DNA of 64,000 nucleotides. Source: Psilocybe azurescens. Lineage: Eukaryota > Basidiomycota > Agaricomycetes > Agaricales > Agrocybaceae. The notes under the pieces are model-generated. The model searched no databases. It saw only the letters and a list, made by a program, of their open reading frames with translations, and was not told where the DNA came from. The DNA is taken from NCBI GenBank assembly GCA_023853785.1, contig JAJIRX010000875.1:62001-126000 (forward strand). Direction: 5' to 3'. Shown here one piece after another: positions 12,336 to 26,886 of this stretch; the stretch's first letter is position 1, and each line of letters starts with the position of its first letter. Both the position numbers and the translations under genes were made by a program.

Positions 12336-14201
12336 ATGGCTCCTACGAATACGCCTCCTCTGAGTCTTGCAGAGCAGACGTTGGACAATACAGTGGGCGC
12401 GGTCTTGCTTGGTGTCGTCGGAGCTTCACTGTGCGTACTATTTTTCGATCAGCTGGCACCTGGTGCAATAAATAATCCTCGGGCGTCTATGTACAGGCTT
12501 TTGGGATCACGACGCTGCAGGCATACTGGTATTATCACTCGTATCCATACGATTCGCTATTGCACAAATATTCGGTTAGTCCGAAATCGTTTCTTTAAAC
12601 ACTCGTATTAATGAACTGCTGTGTGAAAGGTGGCTATTCTCTGGTACGTGGATGGGATCTGGACAGAAGACAGAGAACGACCGAAGCTGAAGCTTTGGAT
12701 CAGGATACTGGATGTGTTTCATCTCAGTTTGGTTATTCATGCGGTATACACATATGCGGTCTCTGGCTTTGGAAATTCTACTGGCCTTCTTAGTATTCCT
12801 TGGTAAGCCGGTTAATTTTTTTGTTTCTCATACGTCCCTTATGGGAAACTGCAAATAGGTCGATCAAGGTGAAAATTCTGCGCTTATCAAATGAAAGGGC
12901 GCGCGTAATTGAACTAGAATATTCTACACAGCTTCAAGCCAGTGTAAATGTGAATAAGCATTTTTGTGTTTCCAAAATACTCTAAATCCAATTTATCCGA
13001 CCCCAGGTTCTTATCATCCTAATAGTTCATTCGTGCGTAGTATTCTCGAATCGTTTTTAAAATCAGCCTCCGATACTTATCTCTGTACGCCAGGCTATAC
13101 GCCATGCGTGTTTGGCTACGTGAGTTCACTGTTTAAACCCGGCTCCTCGACTAAATTCTAACACGATTACTCAGTTGGTGGATATCACAGAGGGGTTTTA
13201 GGATACATAGTGGTATGTGTGCACATGTGTATGACTGCAAATGTATAGGCTTAGTTCTCCTGAAGGCCTCTGTGGTTGTTGCGGGATTCGGTATGTGACT
13301 ACGCACAGTCAGACTGGCGTTTATTGGGCTAAATGGAAGTTTGGACTCCTCTAGTTATTGGTGTGACACTATCCTACTCGATGTAGGTGTTTTCCGTCAT
13401 TATTGATAGACTTTAGACAGCGTGAGCTGATATTATCTGCAGCTATACTGTCGATACAATTCCTGAGCTCGAGAAGATCTCTGTTAGTCTGCCTTTTCTG
13501 CCAATTTGTTAGATGCCTGATGGGATAACCACTACCAGTGGGTCATCGACGCTGCGTTGGGGACTTCTACTGCCATCGATTTTGTTATTACAGCTGCGAT
13601 GTGTTATTATCTGCGCAAGAGTAAAGGGGGTATAACAAGGTGCGATATCGATTACATATTAATTGAAAGTGCATCTTTGCCCATACTAGGGTCAGGCTCA
13701 ACTCAAGGATTTCGGTTATAATGCAGTACTCTTTGAGCTCTGGGCTCCTCACCAGGTATGGCTTTGTCTTGATTTTTTAATCAACATTCTGTCTTATTTC
13801 CATCCGAACAATAGCGCTTGCTCACTGTCGGCTATGTTCACAGTAAGTGCATCAAATCCTCGTCGGTGCATCTGAATTGAGACGTCAACTTGATAGTACA
13901 TACTCCTACCGAACACCTTTATTTTCATCGCACTTGAATTCCTCGTCACAAAATGTATGCTTCTCCGCGTTTCATGGCCCCACATAATACTAACAGCATG
14001 GACTGAATATCTGTAGTATACGTCGGATCCTTCATAGCCATGCTCAATGCCCGTGAAAGAAAGATCGGGATCAGCTCATACTCCGAAGACAATTATACAC
14101 AACCGTCATGGAAGCGGCCCTTTCGTTCACACGCCACTTCTAGTTTCTGGAGCCCTAGGCCAGACTCTCTTACACCCAATGTTAAGTTTCCCGTAAGTTG
14201 A
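12336..14201 (+). CDS. DUF6534 multi-span membrane protein, 16 exons
   Basis: Sixteen exons read through without a break: 12336-12434, 12497-12574, 12630-12802, 12859-12868, 12932-12943, 13007-13032, 13094-13119, 13175-13216, 13249-13290, 13355-13382, 13443-13482, 13539-13639, 13690-13755, 13815-13842, 13897-13954 and 14017-14201. They encode 337 residues. The order matches basidiomycete DUF6534 proteins: an N-terminal membrane segment, FGITTLQAYWYYHSYP, AILWYVDGIWTED, LYAMRVWLL, TVDTIPELEKIS, the DUF6534 core from WVIDAALGTSTAIDF to YILLPNTFIFIALEF, then YVGSFIAMLNARER and a polar Ser/Pro tail. About seven hydrophobic helices are expected. Function unknown. Two exons are only 10 and 12 nt. 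It is a paralogue of the gene at 29.5-31.6 kb. Confidence 0.85.
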
Positions 14202-15029
14202 ATTTACGGTTTTTTGAAGGGATGTAATTAATAGGCGGTTGACAGCAATCTCCAATACCAGCCACCTCCATGCCTGACACCATTGGTCAGGCGCTGTGAA
14301 TCCAAATGTTAGACAGTGCGCTCCCACGACTGAAACTCCCATACTACCCGTATATTCGTATTCACGATTCCGATGCTCTCATTTGTATCATTATAGGCAT
14401 TATAGGCATCCGTCTCTTCCATCTGTATCAATGTACACCTAGTACCCAGGGTTCAGGCATCTCTCTGCCAGCGGAGATGTCATCATTTCTGCCAATTTCT
14501 ACGGCCTAACCCTACCCCGTCTTACGGTTTACCCATTCTTCTGTATTTTTTGTGTAGCAAAGCAGAATTGCAATTGCATAAGTACAGCCCTGTACTATAT
14601 TTACATGTACAGGTAACGAAGAGCTCGTCCAGTCATACCTACAAATGGCAATTCCTCTTCTAATATCTATGTGCTTGACAACTACACGTATCGAGCGCCG
14701 CCGATGGACTGGAACGGAGAAATGCACAGGATAAGGCCTGGAGCTTAGAGGCGTCTTCAGCTTTCGTCATCACAAGGTTGCGCCTATCAAGACGGTGTAG
14801 GCTGGCCTAGTGTCGTTAATGTGGCGGTTGAGTGGGGGCAACCAGGCATCTACCCTGGCCGTTATGCGATAGACGGATGGGCTAAATAAATTTAAACCCT
14901 TTTCAGCGCTCAGCTGAGAATTGAAAAGGGTAAGCTCACAAACAATAGAGAATGAAAAGTGTAAATACATGAGTCGGGTTACGCGTGTGTGGTATCTTTG
15001 CCATGATTGGTACTCTAGTGGGGTCGTTT
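14202..15029. other. Convergent intergenic region
   Basis: Lies between the 3' ends of the DUF6534 gene and the F-box/TPR gene. I see no gene. Confidence 0.5.
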
Positions 15030-17280
15030 TCATCCCGAAAACGAGGAGGGGTCCCTAACCATTGCGTCTTCACATCCCAACCATTCAAGCCATTCAGTTG
15101 CATGGTAAAGTGCTCGGCGCTTCGGCCATTGCTCTACCTCTACGTTGTGTCCAGCCCCTTGAGATGACATTGTTCGTGATCCGTCCTGTTTACGCAAAAC
15201 GGTCCAGTAGTTGCTTCCGATTCGAACGACACGGACCATTGGGAAGCCGTGGTCGACGACAGCTAAGGCGCTTCGCACGTGCACATCAGATAGGCCCACA
15301 AATCGAAGCGAAGGCGGTATCCCATGGCGAAGTTGCTGGAGACGGATAGTAAATCAGAAACACAGCAATCGAGTGAAATAAATATTATTACGTTTAGGAA
15401 TGGTATGGGGTCCCTAGCTGACTGCGAGTTATAGTCAATCGTCAAACGGAGGGCTAATACGGTCCTTGGAATGAGCCAAGAGGCTAGACCAGGTGCCAAA
15501 TCAGATGGATAACTGATTTTTAATCCCCGTAGACCCTCCAGTGAAGGTAGAACCCCCAGATAGCCGCGTCGAAGCCGACAGCATGTTGAATGGATTCTTC
15601 CCGAGCTATTAACTGGAGCGAATGCAAACTCCTTCGTCCTCGAAGAAACTCGGCAATAGCAGGGAATAAGTCACGATCCATCGTTCTTCGTCCAATGGAT
15701 TGCACAGAAAAGGCGAAGTGTCGCAAGAAAGGGAGAGCATTAGCCTGCTGAGCACTCCGGAACTGGCTCGAGGCATTCGAGCATTCGAGAGAGCAGCAGG
15801 TTATATTGAAGCTCTCTAACTGTCGGCCATTGTTGAGGATCTCCGAAAAGGCGTTAGTTACAGCCGGGAAATGACCAGTGAAAAAGATAGTCGTAAGATT
15901 TCGAATTGAGAGACTAGAGGCAGGAAAGGTCCAGTGAGGTGAAGGGTGTGGATTTTCGAGTGCGATGGTCCGCAAAGTGGCATTATTTTGGCCGATAAGA
16001 CTGTGGATGGCCGAAGAATTTATTGATACAACGTTCATAGTGTATGCGAAGTGAGATAGATGGCGGAACTCCAGCAGTGAAAGGTCAGCTGGTCCATCCG
16101 GTGATCTGGCAACAACAGTTAGGCACAACGAAACGGAAAGTGAAGGAGACAAACTTTAGGGACAGACCCCGTAGACGGGGACTAGATGTCTGTAATATAC
16201 GAAGAACGGGAAGTATTCCTTCACTTGTCGCCGGAGATATGCACGTTTCGTAGGTTTATTAATTTGGGAAGAGCGTTTGTCAACATTCCTTCGTAGCAAT
16301 CTCAATGAGCGGAGATACTCGACATTGAAACAACGGAGACATACCAGTTTGAAATGCCACTGATCCATCTTTATCCCGTTTTGAGGCAAATATTCTAAGC
16401 GTTCTCACAGCGCAGGCAAATGATGGATCAACAATTATTCGGGTCAGAATGTCCGCACTCCTCTGAGCGTGCCGTACATCTTCATCCTTCTGAGCCAAAA
16501 TTGTCCGCTGGTCAACAGCATACGTCTCGAGATGGTCATCGTCGCCATCTGTTCCGGTAAAATGCAAGTCCAGCTCCCAAAATAGTAGCTGCGAAGCTAT
16601 TCGAGAAAGGGGATGAGGGATAAAAAGAAGTGCTTTGAGATCTCGTCGTGGGAGGTGCAGGGCGATTTCGCGCCAAATTTCTGCCGATATTCTTTCTTTC
16701 AAGTTATGCTTTGGAAGCGGTGCCAACAGCTGATTTTGTCGAGAAAAAACGCTGTTCTTAGTTCCTAGACCACAGACGATATAGATGGTCATCACCTTCT
16801 CAACAGTTACGGATCGTTGATGAAGAAGGGCTTTCGCCTCGGGGTTGTCAGGCTCTACTGCCAATGCTGCTTGGAGATCTGAGCGACACATATGTCGCAT
16901 TTCAAGAGACCCTGTCAGTTGGATTCGAGACAAAGTGGAGTTATTATACAGACCGTCGTGTGCTCCTAAAGGTGAACCTCCTGCGAGTCTGGCCTTCGCA
17001 CGCAATATTCTGGCCTTGGCTATATTTTCCGGGCTGAGAGTAACTACTTGCAAGCATGACTGGATCGCGTTCTCGATGACCGTTCTAGAACGTCTAAGTG
17101 AAAAGAAACTCCATTCAGGGCCACACAGGACAAATATGAATGTCAGAAACGGCGAACGCACCCTTCGAAATGAAGACACTTCATTGCATAGAGCAAGAGA
17201 TCCACCTTTTGGTTGTCGGAGAGGTAAGAGGCCACATCCCGAATGCTGGCATCTAGGATTTTCGGATTGAATACATTCAT
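15030..17280 (-). CDS. F-box protein with N-terminal TPR-like helices, two apparent frame breaks
   Basis: Exons 17280-17162, 17093-16954, 16878-16796, 16729-16345, 16288-16155, 16105-15392 and 15335-15030 give about 626 residues. Residues about 10-115 are helical repeats of TPR type (ENIAKARILRAKARLA and DLQAALAVEPDNPEAKALL). An F-box follows (ERISAEIWREIALHLPRRDL), then leucine-rich-repeat-like strands (LTNALPKLINLRNVHIS and RTIALENPHPSP). The C-terminus reads RALYHATEWLEWLGCEDAM, which I know from agaricomycete F-box proteins. Two one-base shifts are needed: an extra base near 16231 and a missing one in the C5 run at 15553-15557. The family feeds substrates to SCF ubiquitin ligases. It may be a young pseudogene or intact with sequence errors. 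Confidence 0.65.
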
Positions 17281-19843
17281 GATGGTGGTTATGGTGGAGC
17301 AACGAGAAATTGAATTCAGTGTATAAAAGAGCCAGCTGGAGACTGTTGAGGTACACAACTGGTCGGGCCAGAGTCTAAAGTTCCCAGCAACAGGGAAGAG
17401 CGGTTAGAAATAAACGTCGTTAAACGACAGGATGCTCGCCGATCGAAACGCCATGGGACAAATTTACGGTTACAGTCATGATTCAACAATGTGAACGGTG
17501 TTGTTGATGAGTCTGGACTAGCCTGGACTCTTTTCGACAATTAAAAAACTCTCTTTGTTGATTTCGGAGATTTCCTTGTTCAGGAAATAGATAAGGTGGT
17601 CCGAAACCATGTCTAAATCTGGCATAAACCAAGGTACAATCAAAATATTGCCATTTTAGGGCGCGATATGTTTTCCCGGAATCCCGATTTCCTCCAATAG
17701 AAACCTTCGCATTGTGTTCTCATTCCCGAGACCGCGCGATGGCCTGCAATTTCATTCCTGCAGGCCTGCTCAGAGTGTGCGTCATGACACTGATCTGCTC
17801 CGCCAGTAGAAAAAACTATAAATGCGTGTTAACCACTCAGTTATGTCTTTCTTACTCCAGTCTTCTCATCTTGTTGATTATCCTGATTCCCTTGACTAAT
17901 GCGTGGGTTGTCGATGGCTCCTCAAACTTGAAAAATAAAAAGCAGCCCCACCTGGTCATTATGCCTATCACTTGAAAGGGTATAACGGGTTCTTCAAGGT
18001 CCTTCGAATATCTCGGACGCATGGTCATGGTTTCGCATCGTTTGAGGATTTGTCGGGTGGTAAGAGGCTGAAGGATGGTGGTTTGCCGCAACTCCGTATA
18101 GTCACGAGAGATCCTCATATGTTCAAAAGACCACAATCGAAACATGGGGGCAGTGTTCTGACCCCCAGATGATCGCGGGAAGCTCTCCAAAACAATCCCT
18201 GGGTCGAGACTGGAGAGACCCTATGTTACTACTACACGGAAGCCCATTTTCATCAATCTTATTGGACACTGGAGCATAATACGTCTTATTGGGTGACGAT
18301 CCCTGGTGTGAAAAACATGCCGCTCTCAGGATATGCCTGGATATGCTCACGATGTCACTATAAGCTTCCCATTTCTTCGTTTTTACATTTGAGATAGGTC
18401 ACCGTCATGAAAGCTTCTAGCCCACGAATTGTTCCACATCATCTACGTTTTACTAAATCTGAGATATCTAGAAATCAGCTAGTATTGCACAAATCTTTCA
18501 AAGTTGTGTTGAATGTCTGTGCAGTTTAATTTTCGTCGAATATGAGTCAGCGTGCAATTGATGCTGAATTATGCTACCAACAAAACGATGACGATATTTG
18601 ATATACTGTTAGTCCGAAGCAACTTTACTATTTTCGCTGTAGTCCCACTTACCTTTCAATGTACCCCTGCCTCGATTTGATGCATCTGCCATATTTACCT
18701 CACGTCGTCGGCGACAGTGCGAGCTGCAAAGTCAAATACAAGGTAACCCAATCCATTCAACACACTCTAAGCAAAACTGTGTATTGACCTCTTGTTACTC
18801 ATTGCCCCTGTTATTCCGTCTCTAATCTGACTAATATGAGATTTCCGGTACTTTATTCCTATAACTTGCCAAGCTTGTCACGACATACTCGACTATGGTG
18901 CATCACGGACACATGCCAATCGCTTACAAAGTCTGACAAGATATTCTCGAACTGTATAGGTGCACGACAGGTTAAATTACTGAGGTCAGGAGAATGCCTG
19001 TGAGTTTCGCACATGGAAGTCGATGGAGATGCTCACATAAGTTATTGATAGCTGGATGCCTCAGCCCTCATGGGAGAGCTTGCTATCTAGCCGTTCCTTA
19101 GGTTAAAAATCTGTGATGGCCCCTTTTGACAGTCTACAGTGAGCCATGCCTGTATTTCTTCTCAATAAAGCATCAACTACGGTATATTCTATCTTAGATC
19201 TAAGACCGAGAGAACCGACGAAGTGAGTGAGATATGAGGAGCTTACAAGTTCCATCGGCTGCCCACTAAGCAGAGTGCTCCGTAAATAACCGACAGAGAT
19301 TCTCAGAGAACATATCATTCTAGGGTTTATATGTTGGTCAACCCGGTCAGAAGGAATGTGATCGACAGAGCACGGTGAGTAAATTGTTATCAGCTCCTCA
19401 CGAGTGCCTATTCAGAGTTCACGATGTCCGATACACGGACAATATTTCGAAGCAGAAGCATGTCTTAACTGGCCAAAGTACGTCCACGACATGGCTATTA
19501 TCATAGCTCGGGTTGGTCATACTCTTTACTTCATGTGCTTCTTTAACTCCAAGTAATAGAACTCTAGACATGCTGAGATAACGAACATGCTAAGGCAGCC
19601 TAGACAAGACTATGGCTCGGTAATATTGCATTCCAAAACTTTAGAACAACGAACTGCGAGCATTATAAATAACATTCCCGAACAAACATTGCCTCGAGGA
19701 CAATCTGCGAAGGCGTTGGCAAACATTCTAACGGGAGACCAAGAAGCGCCCGCGTTCCAGACCATTCCTAATATCTTCTTTGTTCTTCAACTTCAAGCCA
19801 ACAATTTTCCGAGATAGTATCCCATTGAAATAGCTTCTCGCAT
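17281..19843. other. Intergenic, no supported gene
   Basis: About 2.5 kb. Minus-strand frames at 17852-18190 and 19103-19318 and a plus frame at 19587-19817 have no recognisable family or splicing pattern. Confidence 0.45.
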
Positions 19844-21216
19844 CTAATTCACCGACACACTCTTCCTCAATACTTTCCCTCCACCTACAGAAAGACGATG
19901 TACAGTCTCTTTGAAAACTTCCGTGGAGGCTGACTCCACATCAGAAAGTCGAGCCTCGGTGAACTGCTCAATCATATCTCGCACCGTTTTCTCCAACTTG
20001 ACGGCATCGACGCTGAATTTGGCCAACCCTTCGGGAACTTTGTCGAGCGATATAGCCTCTTGCCGCGAATCCCGATCGAAGGTAGCGAAACCCTCTTCCG
20101 TTGGCCCGTCGGCGGTGACATAAATAGGGGCTGACCTCGACGAGTCAGTCGAATAGACTGATTCTCTGGAATCGCACCCAAGATTTTTACCTCCGTCCAT
20201 CCTCATCAATCCCTCAAGCAACTCCGGCGGGAGCGTCACCAGGTCTGGCCCTCCTTTGCTTCCGAAACGGCTCAATTCAACGATTTCCTCAGGTTTGCGG
20301 AATCCTGCTGCCATAATTTGTGTGCAGTAACCATACCGGGTATACGCTTCCTTTATGCGATAGACCAATTTTATACCTGGATGCTCTTTCAAGGGTTGAT
20401 CATCAATCCCTTCAGCGACGCCAGCTGCGACGGCGCGCGCTGACCACCAATCCTTTACCCGCCCTATGAAAGGGGGAGATAACCGTGACACCTGCCTGAG
20501 CGCATGCGATGGCTTGGACGAGGCTGAATACCAGTGTGAGATTCGTGTGGATTCCGTCATTTGATTCTAGGGTATGCGCAGCATGAATTCCTTCAGCGGT
20601 GGCTGGAATTTTCACAAGTATACGGGTGCGAGGGATGTGGAGCTCATCGACGAGTTTGATCAATGCTCGCGATTTCGATAGAATGGAACTATAGGAGAAG
20701 CCCAGGCGAGGGTCAACAGAAATGGAGACACGACCCGGAATTATAGACAGCATCTCGGCGCCAATATGAACGAGCTATGAACAAGTGAGTTAGTTAGGGC
20801 CGGGACATAAAAGGTTTGATGAGAGCGAGATATTCTAAACAGAAAATCCTGCCCAGTATCCAAACTTTCAAAATGGAAATTTGCAACGCACCAAATGGTC
20901 CAAGGCTAATTCTGTTTGCTCTTCCACCGTCGCAGAAGGGTTACCAGTTAAGGCATAAATGACGGCATCTTCAAGCAGATGTGAATATTCTGGAGTCGAC
21001 ACAGCAGCGAAAATCAAAGAAGGGTTGGTGGTAGCGTCGACCGGGTCAAATTTTGCAATTTCTAGAGTGTTAGATGATATTATAAAAGTTCAACATTCAG
21101 GGCTCAGCTCTCCAACCCGGACTATTATACTCACTTTTGTATTCGGCGCCATCAGACGCTATTATTATCCCACTATTGCGGATGGCATCTAGAGCACTGA
21201 ATGAAGGCGACGTCAT
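19844..21216 (-). CDS. Transaldolase (pentose phosphate pathway), one frame break
   Basis: Transfers a dihydroxyacetone unit from sedoheptulose 7-phosphate to glyceraldehyde 3-phosphate in the cytosol. Exons 21216-21135, 21061-20892 and 20774-19844 give about 393 residues. The N-terminal barrel strand with the catalytic Asp is in DPVDATTNPSLIF. The Schiff-base Lys is in RILVKIPATAEGI, followed by GIHTNLTLVFSLVQA, the ISPFIGRVKDWW strand and MAAGFRKPEEI. The C-terminus is longer than the usual 320-335 residues, with a Ser/Thr/Asp-rich insert of about 40 residues before the final helices. One extra base in a G5 run on the plus strand (20472-20476) shifts the frame just before FIGRVKDWW. Because both sides are perfectly conserved, a sequence error is as likely as recent decay. 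Confidence 0.8.
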
Positions 21217-22799
21217 TGGCGCTTTGATTCGATTAGTTTTAATCTCGTCTCGTTTTATATGTCGAGAAATATCAAACGTTGGCCTCGTGAATAAGCAGAG
21301 ACCTGATTGAATTCAACCCGCTCTGTCGGCGATCGTGGCAATTTCCAGGGCACAATGGGGAAGGATGTAAGATTTTGAATGTGCTCTGTGGTCTTTGTCT
21401 ATGTTTTGTCAGCCTCTCAAGACCATATTCGGGGCGATCTTCCAAATAATCGAAGCCTCCAAAGTGTTTTTGACGTGGTTCGCGGATTTCCATCGTCCAA
21501 TCATCAGATAAATGCGTCTTTCTTCCACTCACATCATTAAATTACCTGGGTATGGCCATCCTCTGGGCGCCGCAGATAGCCCAAGCTTGTTAATAGATAA
21601 ATATCCAAGGCCGATAACATGATACTTCTTACAGAATCATAGAGTCGCCATCATGGTGCAATGATTGGTCATTGCCATAGCTTTGTGCATCACGCCGGCA
21701 GCATACTTATCGCTAGCTGTTCGGAGCTGTTCGGAGAGAGCCGTTCTGCTCCGGGCCACTAGAGGCGGCTATTAGGGCCCCAGGCCAATCAGAAGTTGAT
21801 ATCTCGTGATACTAATTACGAATAAACGCGTGGGCGCATACTACTACTTACTTTGGTACTACTCATTAACTATTCACATTGCTCATAACTAACAAAATTT
21901 GAACAAAATGCAGCGTTCAACCTTTTTTAAGGAATGCTTAGGGACGTGCGTCTATACCCATACCCACTACAACTCCCCCTCACAGCTATGTAGTCATTCT
22001 GTGACATTTCTCTACTTAAATTGTGACTCATTGCCATGATTTAATCAGCTTAGTCGAAGCTTAGTAAACCTTTACTTTGTTTTGGTCGAGTTGATAGCCA
22101 ATTTATCTCAGTGTTCGGAATATGAACGACTGAGGTACGAAGTGAATGCAAGGTAGATGAGAGGGAAACAAAGACAAATAGGAAATAGGGGTGACGCGTA
22201 CGCGTGTCCAAAATAGGAATTAACGTAGGATATAGAAACTCCAAAGTGTTTTTGCCATTGTCCTGATATCTTTTGTTCGGTTCGCTAGCATGCGCTTGGC
22301 TAATCAAATTGCTTCTGCTCCGTCTGTAGAGGAGCATCTAATTTTCAAGGTAGCCCATTCTTGGTTAGAGTTTGGCTTCGTAATCCCTTTGTATAGTTGT
22401 GCTCGAGATAAGTTCAACTTGAATTTCCAAATATTGAACTAATTTACAGAACTGGATGGCTTCAAAGAACCAACTTCCGATTAATGCTAGGTGCCCTCGG
22501 TGACTAGTGCAGCCAAAAGCTTCTCAGTAGCACGGGATCGAACGGAAAACGAGCATTGGAAGGGTTTCGGAAATCTATCAGGAATAACAAGCAATTTTAC
22601 AACGCTTCATAGATTTATTATACACCCGTATCAAAATGGACGAAGGAAAATTGTGCGAAGGATTTATGAGTTTGCAATTCATATCCACAGATTTCTTAAC
22701 GTTGTAGATTGACAGTATTTTCGAGATTGTAATCCAAACAGAATAACATGCCATGAATTTTCCTGGGCAAATTCTAAAATGTAGAGAAGCATCTTAGTA
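21217..22799. other. Intergenic, no supported gene
   Basis: Upstream region of the transaldolase and 3' flank of the P450 relic. The open frames here are short and show no family signal. Confidence 0.45.
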
Positions 22800-24392
22800 T
22801 TATTCTTTCAGAGCATACAAGATCCGTTGCCCACCGCCTACCAAATCCTCACACGGCACTCATATGACTATCCATCAACTGATCGTTTTCAAGGAAGCAT
22901 TCTGGTTCAAATCTGGAAGGATCTTTTACACCTGCTCGTTATGTAGCATAGCCCTGAAGAGTCATGACTGAATACAGGGGTGGTGCATAAAATGTTAAGC
23001 CTACCAAACATTTATTATTATCAAAGCCATGACTGAATACAAGGGTGTTACATAAGATGTGAAACCTACCAAACATTGGTATTATCAAAGAGCCTGCTGG
23101 TAACCGGAAGCCTTTATAAGTAAACCTCGGAATCAAGAGTATGAGGCAACGCTTGGGTACCATATGTAGACCACAGCTTATGTTGTATCTCGCGGCTAGG
23201 TATGGTAGAAAAGGCTCATAACTAAAGTCAGGTAGTAGGGTCATGTCCATGACGGAATCGATTTCATCCTGCGCCCGCTGAACTGCGCCCGAGCTGGAAT
23301 TTCGAAAAGTTCCTGGAGTTTTGCATGCAGCTGTAATATTCTCCAGAGTATGAACTTAATTATCCACCGATTGCATCATCTGTAAGTCATGACGACCAAA
23401 GGATGGTTTGGCAGTCCCGTTATCCCATATAATTCATGTCATTATGCTCCTCGGGCAGGAGTACCTTTCTGAAGTGATCCCGTTAGAACAGTATAAGCCC
23501 TACCACCGCTCTCTGTAGTGCCTCGAAAGTCCTATTAAGCATATGATCTGCCATTCGGCGTCCTTTTCTTGCCTTTCGCTTGAAAGTGGCTCCCGGTACC
23601 CAATATAATGTATTTCATTATTGGAATCGAGTCTACAAAGAAGCGCCGGGGACTGCCGCCTCTAGCAGGATGTGAATGCTTTTCTCGGCTGTCTCTACGC
23701 AGGGATCGTTCTTCGGCTGAACATCAATTCCATGGGCAATGGATATTATTGTTTCCCTGCCATTCTAATCGGATATATTAAGCAGCCCATTGTGTTTCCA
23801 GCGTCTAGAAAAGATAGCTCGAGAACCTACAGTCGTATATCAGAAATAATGTCCTTGGTGTTTTCAAGCTTTACGACTAAGTCTTTTGCCCTTTCAGTCG
23901 TTGAGGCTGGAATTTATGCACGACTGACCGTTGGAATATGTGGTGCATGAGCTCAAGTTCGCTGATCATCGGCATTCGCGACCTGTCATAAAATAGAAGA
24001 CTTATATTGAGAGAAGGTAAACAAGTAATAGACATACCTCCCCGAGTGCATTGAAGAACGATTCTCAAGGAGTTCCATGGCTGTTTTATAGCTATTGATT
24101 ACTGCCACAGGGGACCCGGCAATATTGACGTAGAGGATGTCTGTGTCTGGAACTTTTAGATCAGCCATACAATAAAGAGCCCGGAGAAGATACGGTACTA
24201 ACCGCGCTCTTTGCAGCAGTTATCGTACACTATCTACTAATGGGTACCTACTAGGATATCTCAGATATTTACAATGATAGGGAGTCCTTCCGAACCTGGA
24301 CGCAGTGGCATGCGATGTTCTTTTGCTCCCATAAAGGCAATGTGCGAGTGCAAGGCGACGTCCAACGTCCAAATCGTAGCTAGAAAGAGCAT
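22800..24392 (-). pseudogene. Cytochrome P450 relic
   Basis: P450 segments appear in the right order but in different frames. The start is 24392 with MPLRPGSEGLPIIVN (proline hinge). Next come DILYVNIAGSPVAVINSYKT and MELLENRSSMHSGR (beta-1 and helix B), FQRSVVHKFQPQRLKG (helix C), VDSIPIMKYI, and RKARKGRRMADHMLNRTF (helix G). Then QRAQDEIDSVMDMTLLPDFS, YKGFRLPAGSLIIP, DPSRFEPECFLENDQLMD and a remnant GFGRR. Several stops and shifts intervene, the I-helix is badly degraded and the heme-binding Cys loop is lost, so no active enzyme is possible. Sequence between the FRLPAGSLIIP segment and DPSRFEPE carries a tandem duplication at 22963-23090. Confidence 0.75.
22963..23090. repeat. Tandem duplication of about 64 bp inside the P450 relic
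   Basis: Two adjacent diverged copies, each starting CATGACTGAATACA and ending near ATTATCAAAG, span roughly 22963-23027 and 23028-23090. The second has point changes and small deletions. Confidence 0.75.
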
Positions 24393-24733
24393 GTCGAGGG
24401 TTGGAATAGAGGATTTCACTAGAGTCAATACATTTTATAATTCATGGATATGATTATATCGAGTCAGAGTGAGCCATTGTGTTTCTAATGCATTTGTCAA
24501 GCTCCTGGTCTCTACGGTCTGATCAAGCGCAGTCAAGCTGATCACGAATCGTGGCCATTGATTCCCTCATCAATTCCTGGATTCCACGTTCAACTAATCC
24601 ACACAGAATATTAGTGGTATAAAATGATTTCTATTTGAAAGCCCGGCCCAAATAATACAAAGAAAAATAGAGATACTGGATATATAGGTCGATTTCCGGA
24701 CCATATCAAAGAACACAACAGGAACTTGATTAT
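24393..24733. other. Intergenic between the P450 relic and the peroxidase 3' end
   Basis: AT-rich; no gene seen. Confidence 0.5.
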
Positions 24734-26820
<2,087 letters not shown>

Positions 26821-26879
26821 TGGAATGATCAAGTGAGAGGATGAGAGTGGACTGGTCGTACTGGACGGTTTTCGACGTC

Positions 26880-26886
26880 TTTTATA
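26880..26886 (-). promoter_or_regulatory. TATA box of the peroxidase gene
   Basis: TATAAAA on the minus strand, 60 nt upstream of the peroxidase ATG, the usual position for highly expressed basidiomycete secretory genes. Confidence 0.6.
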
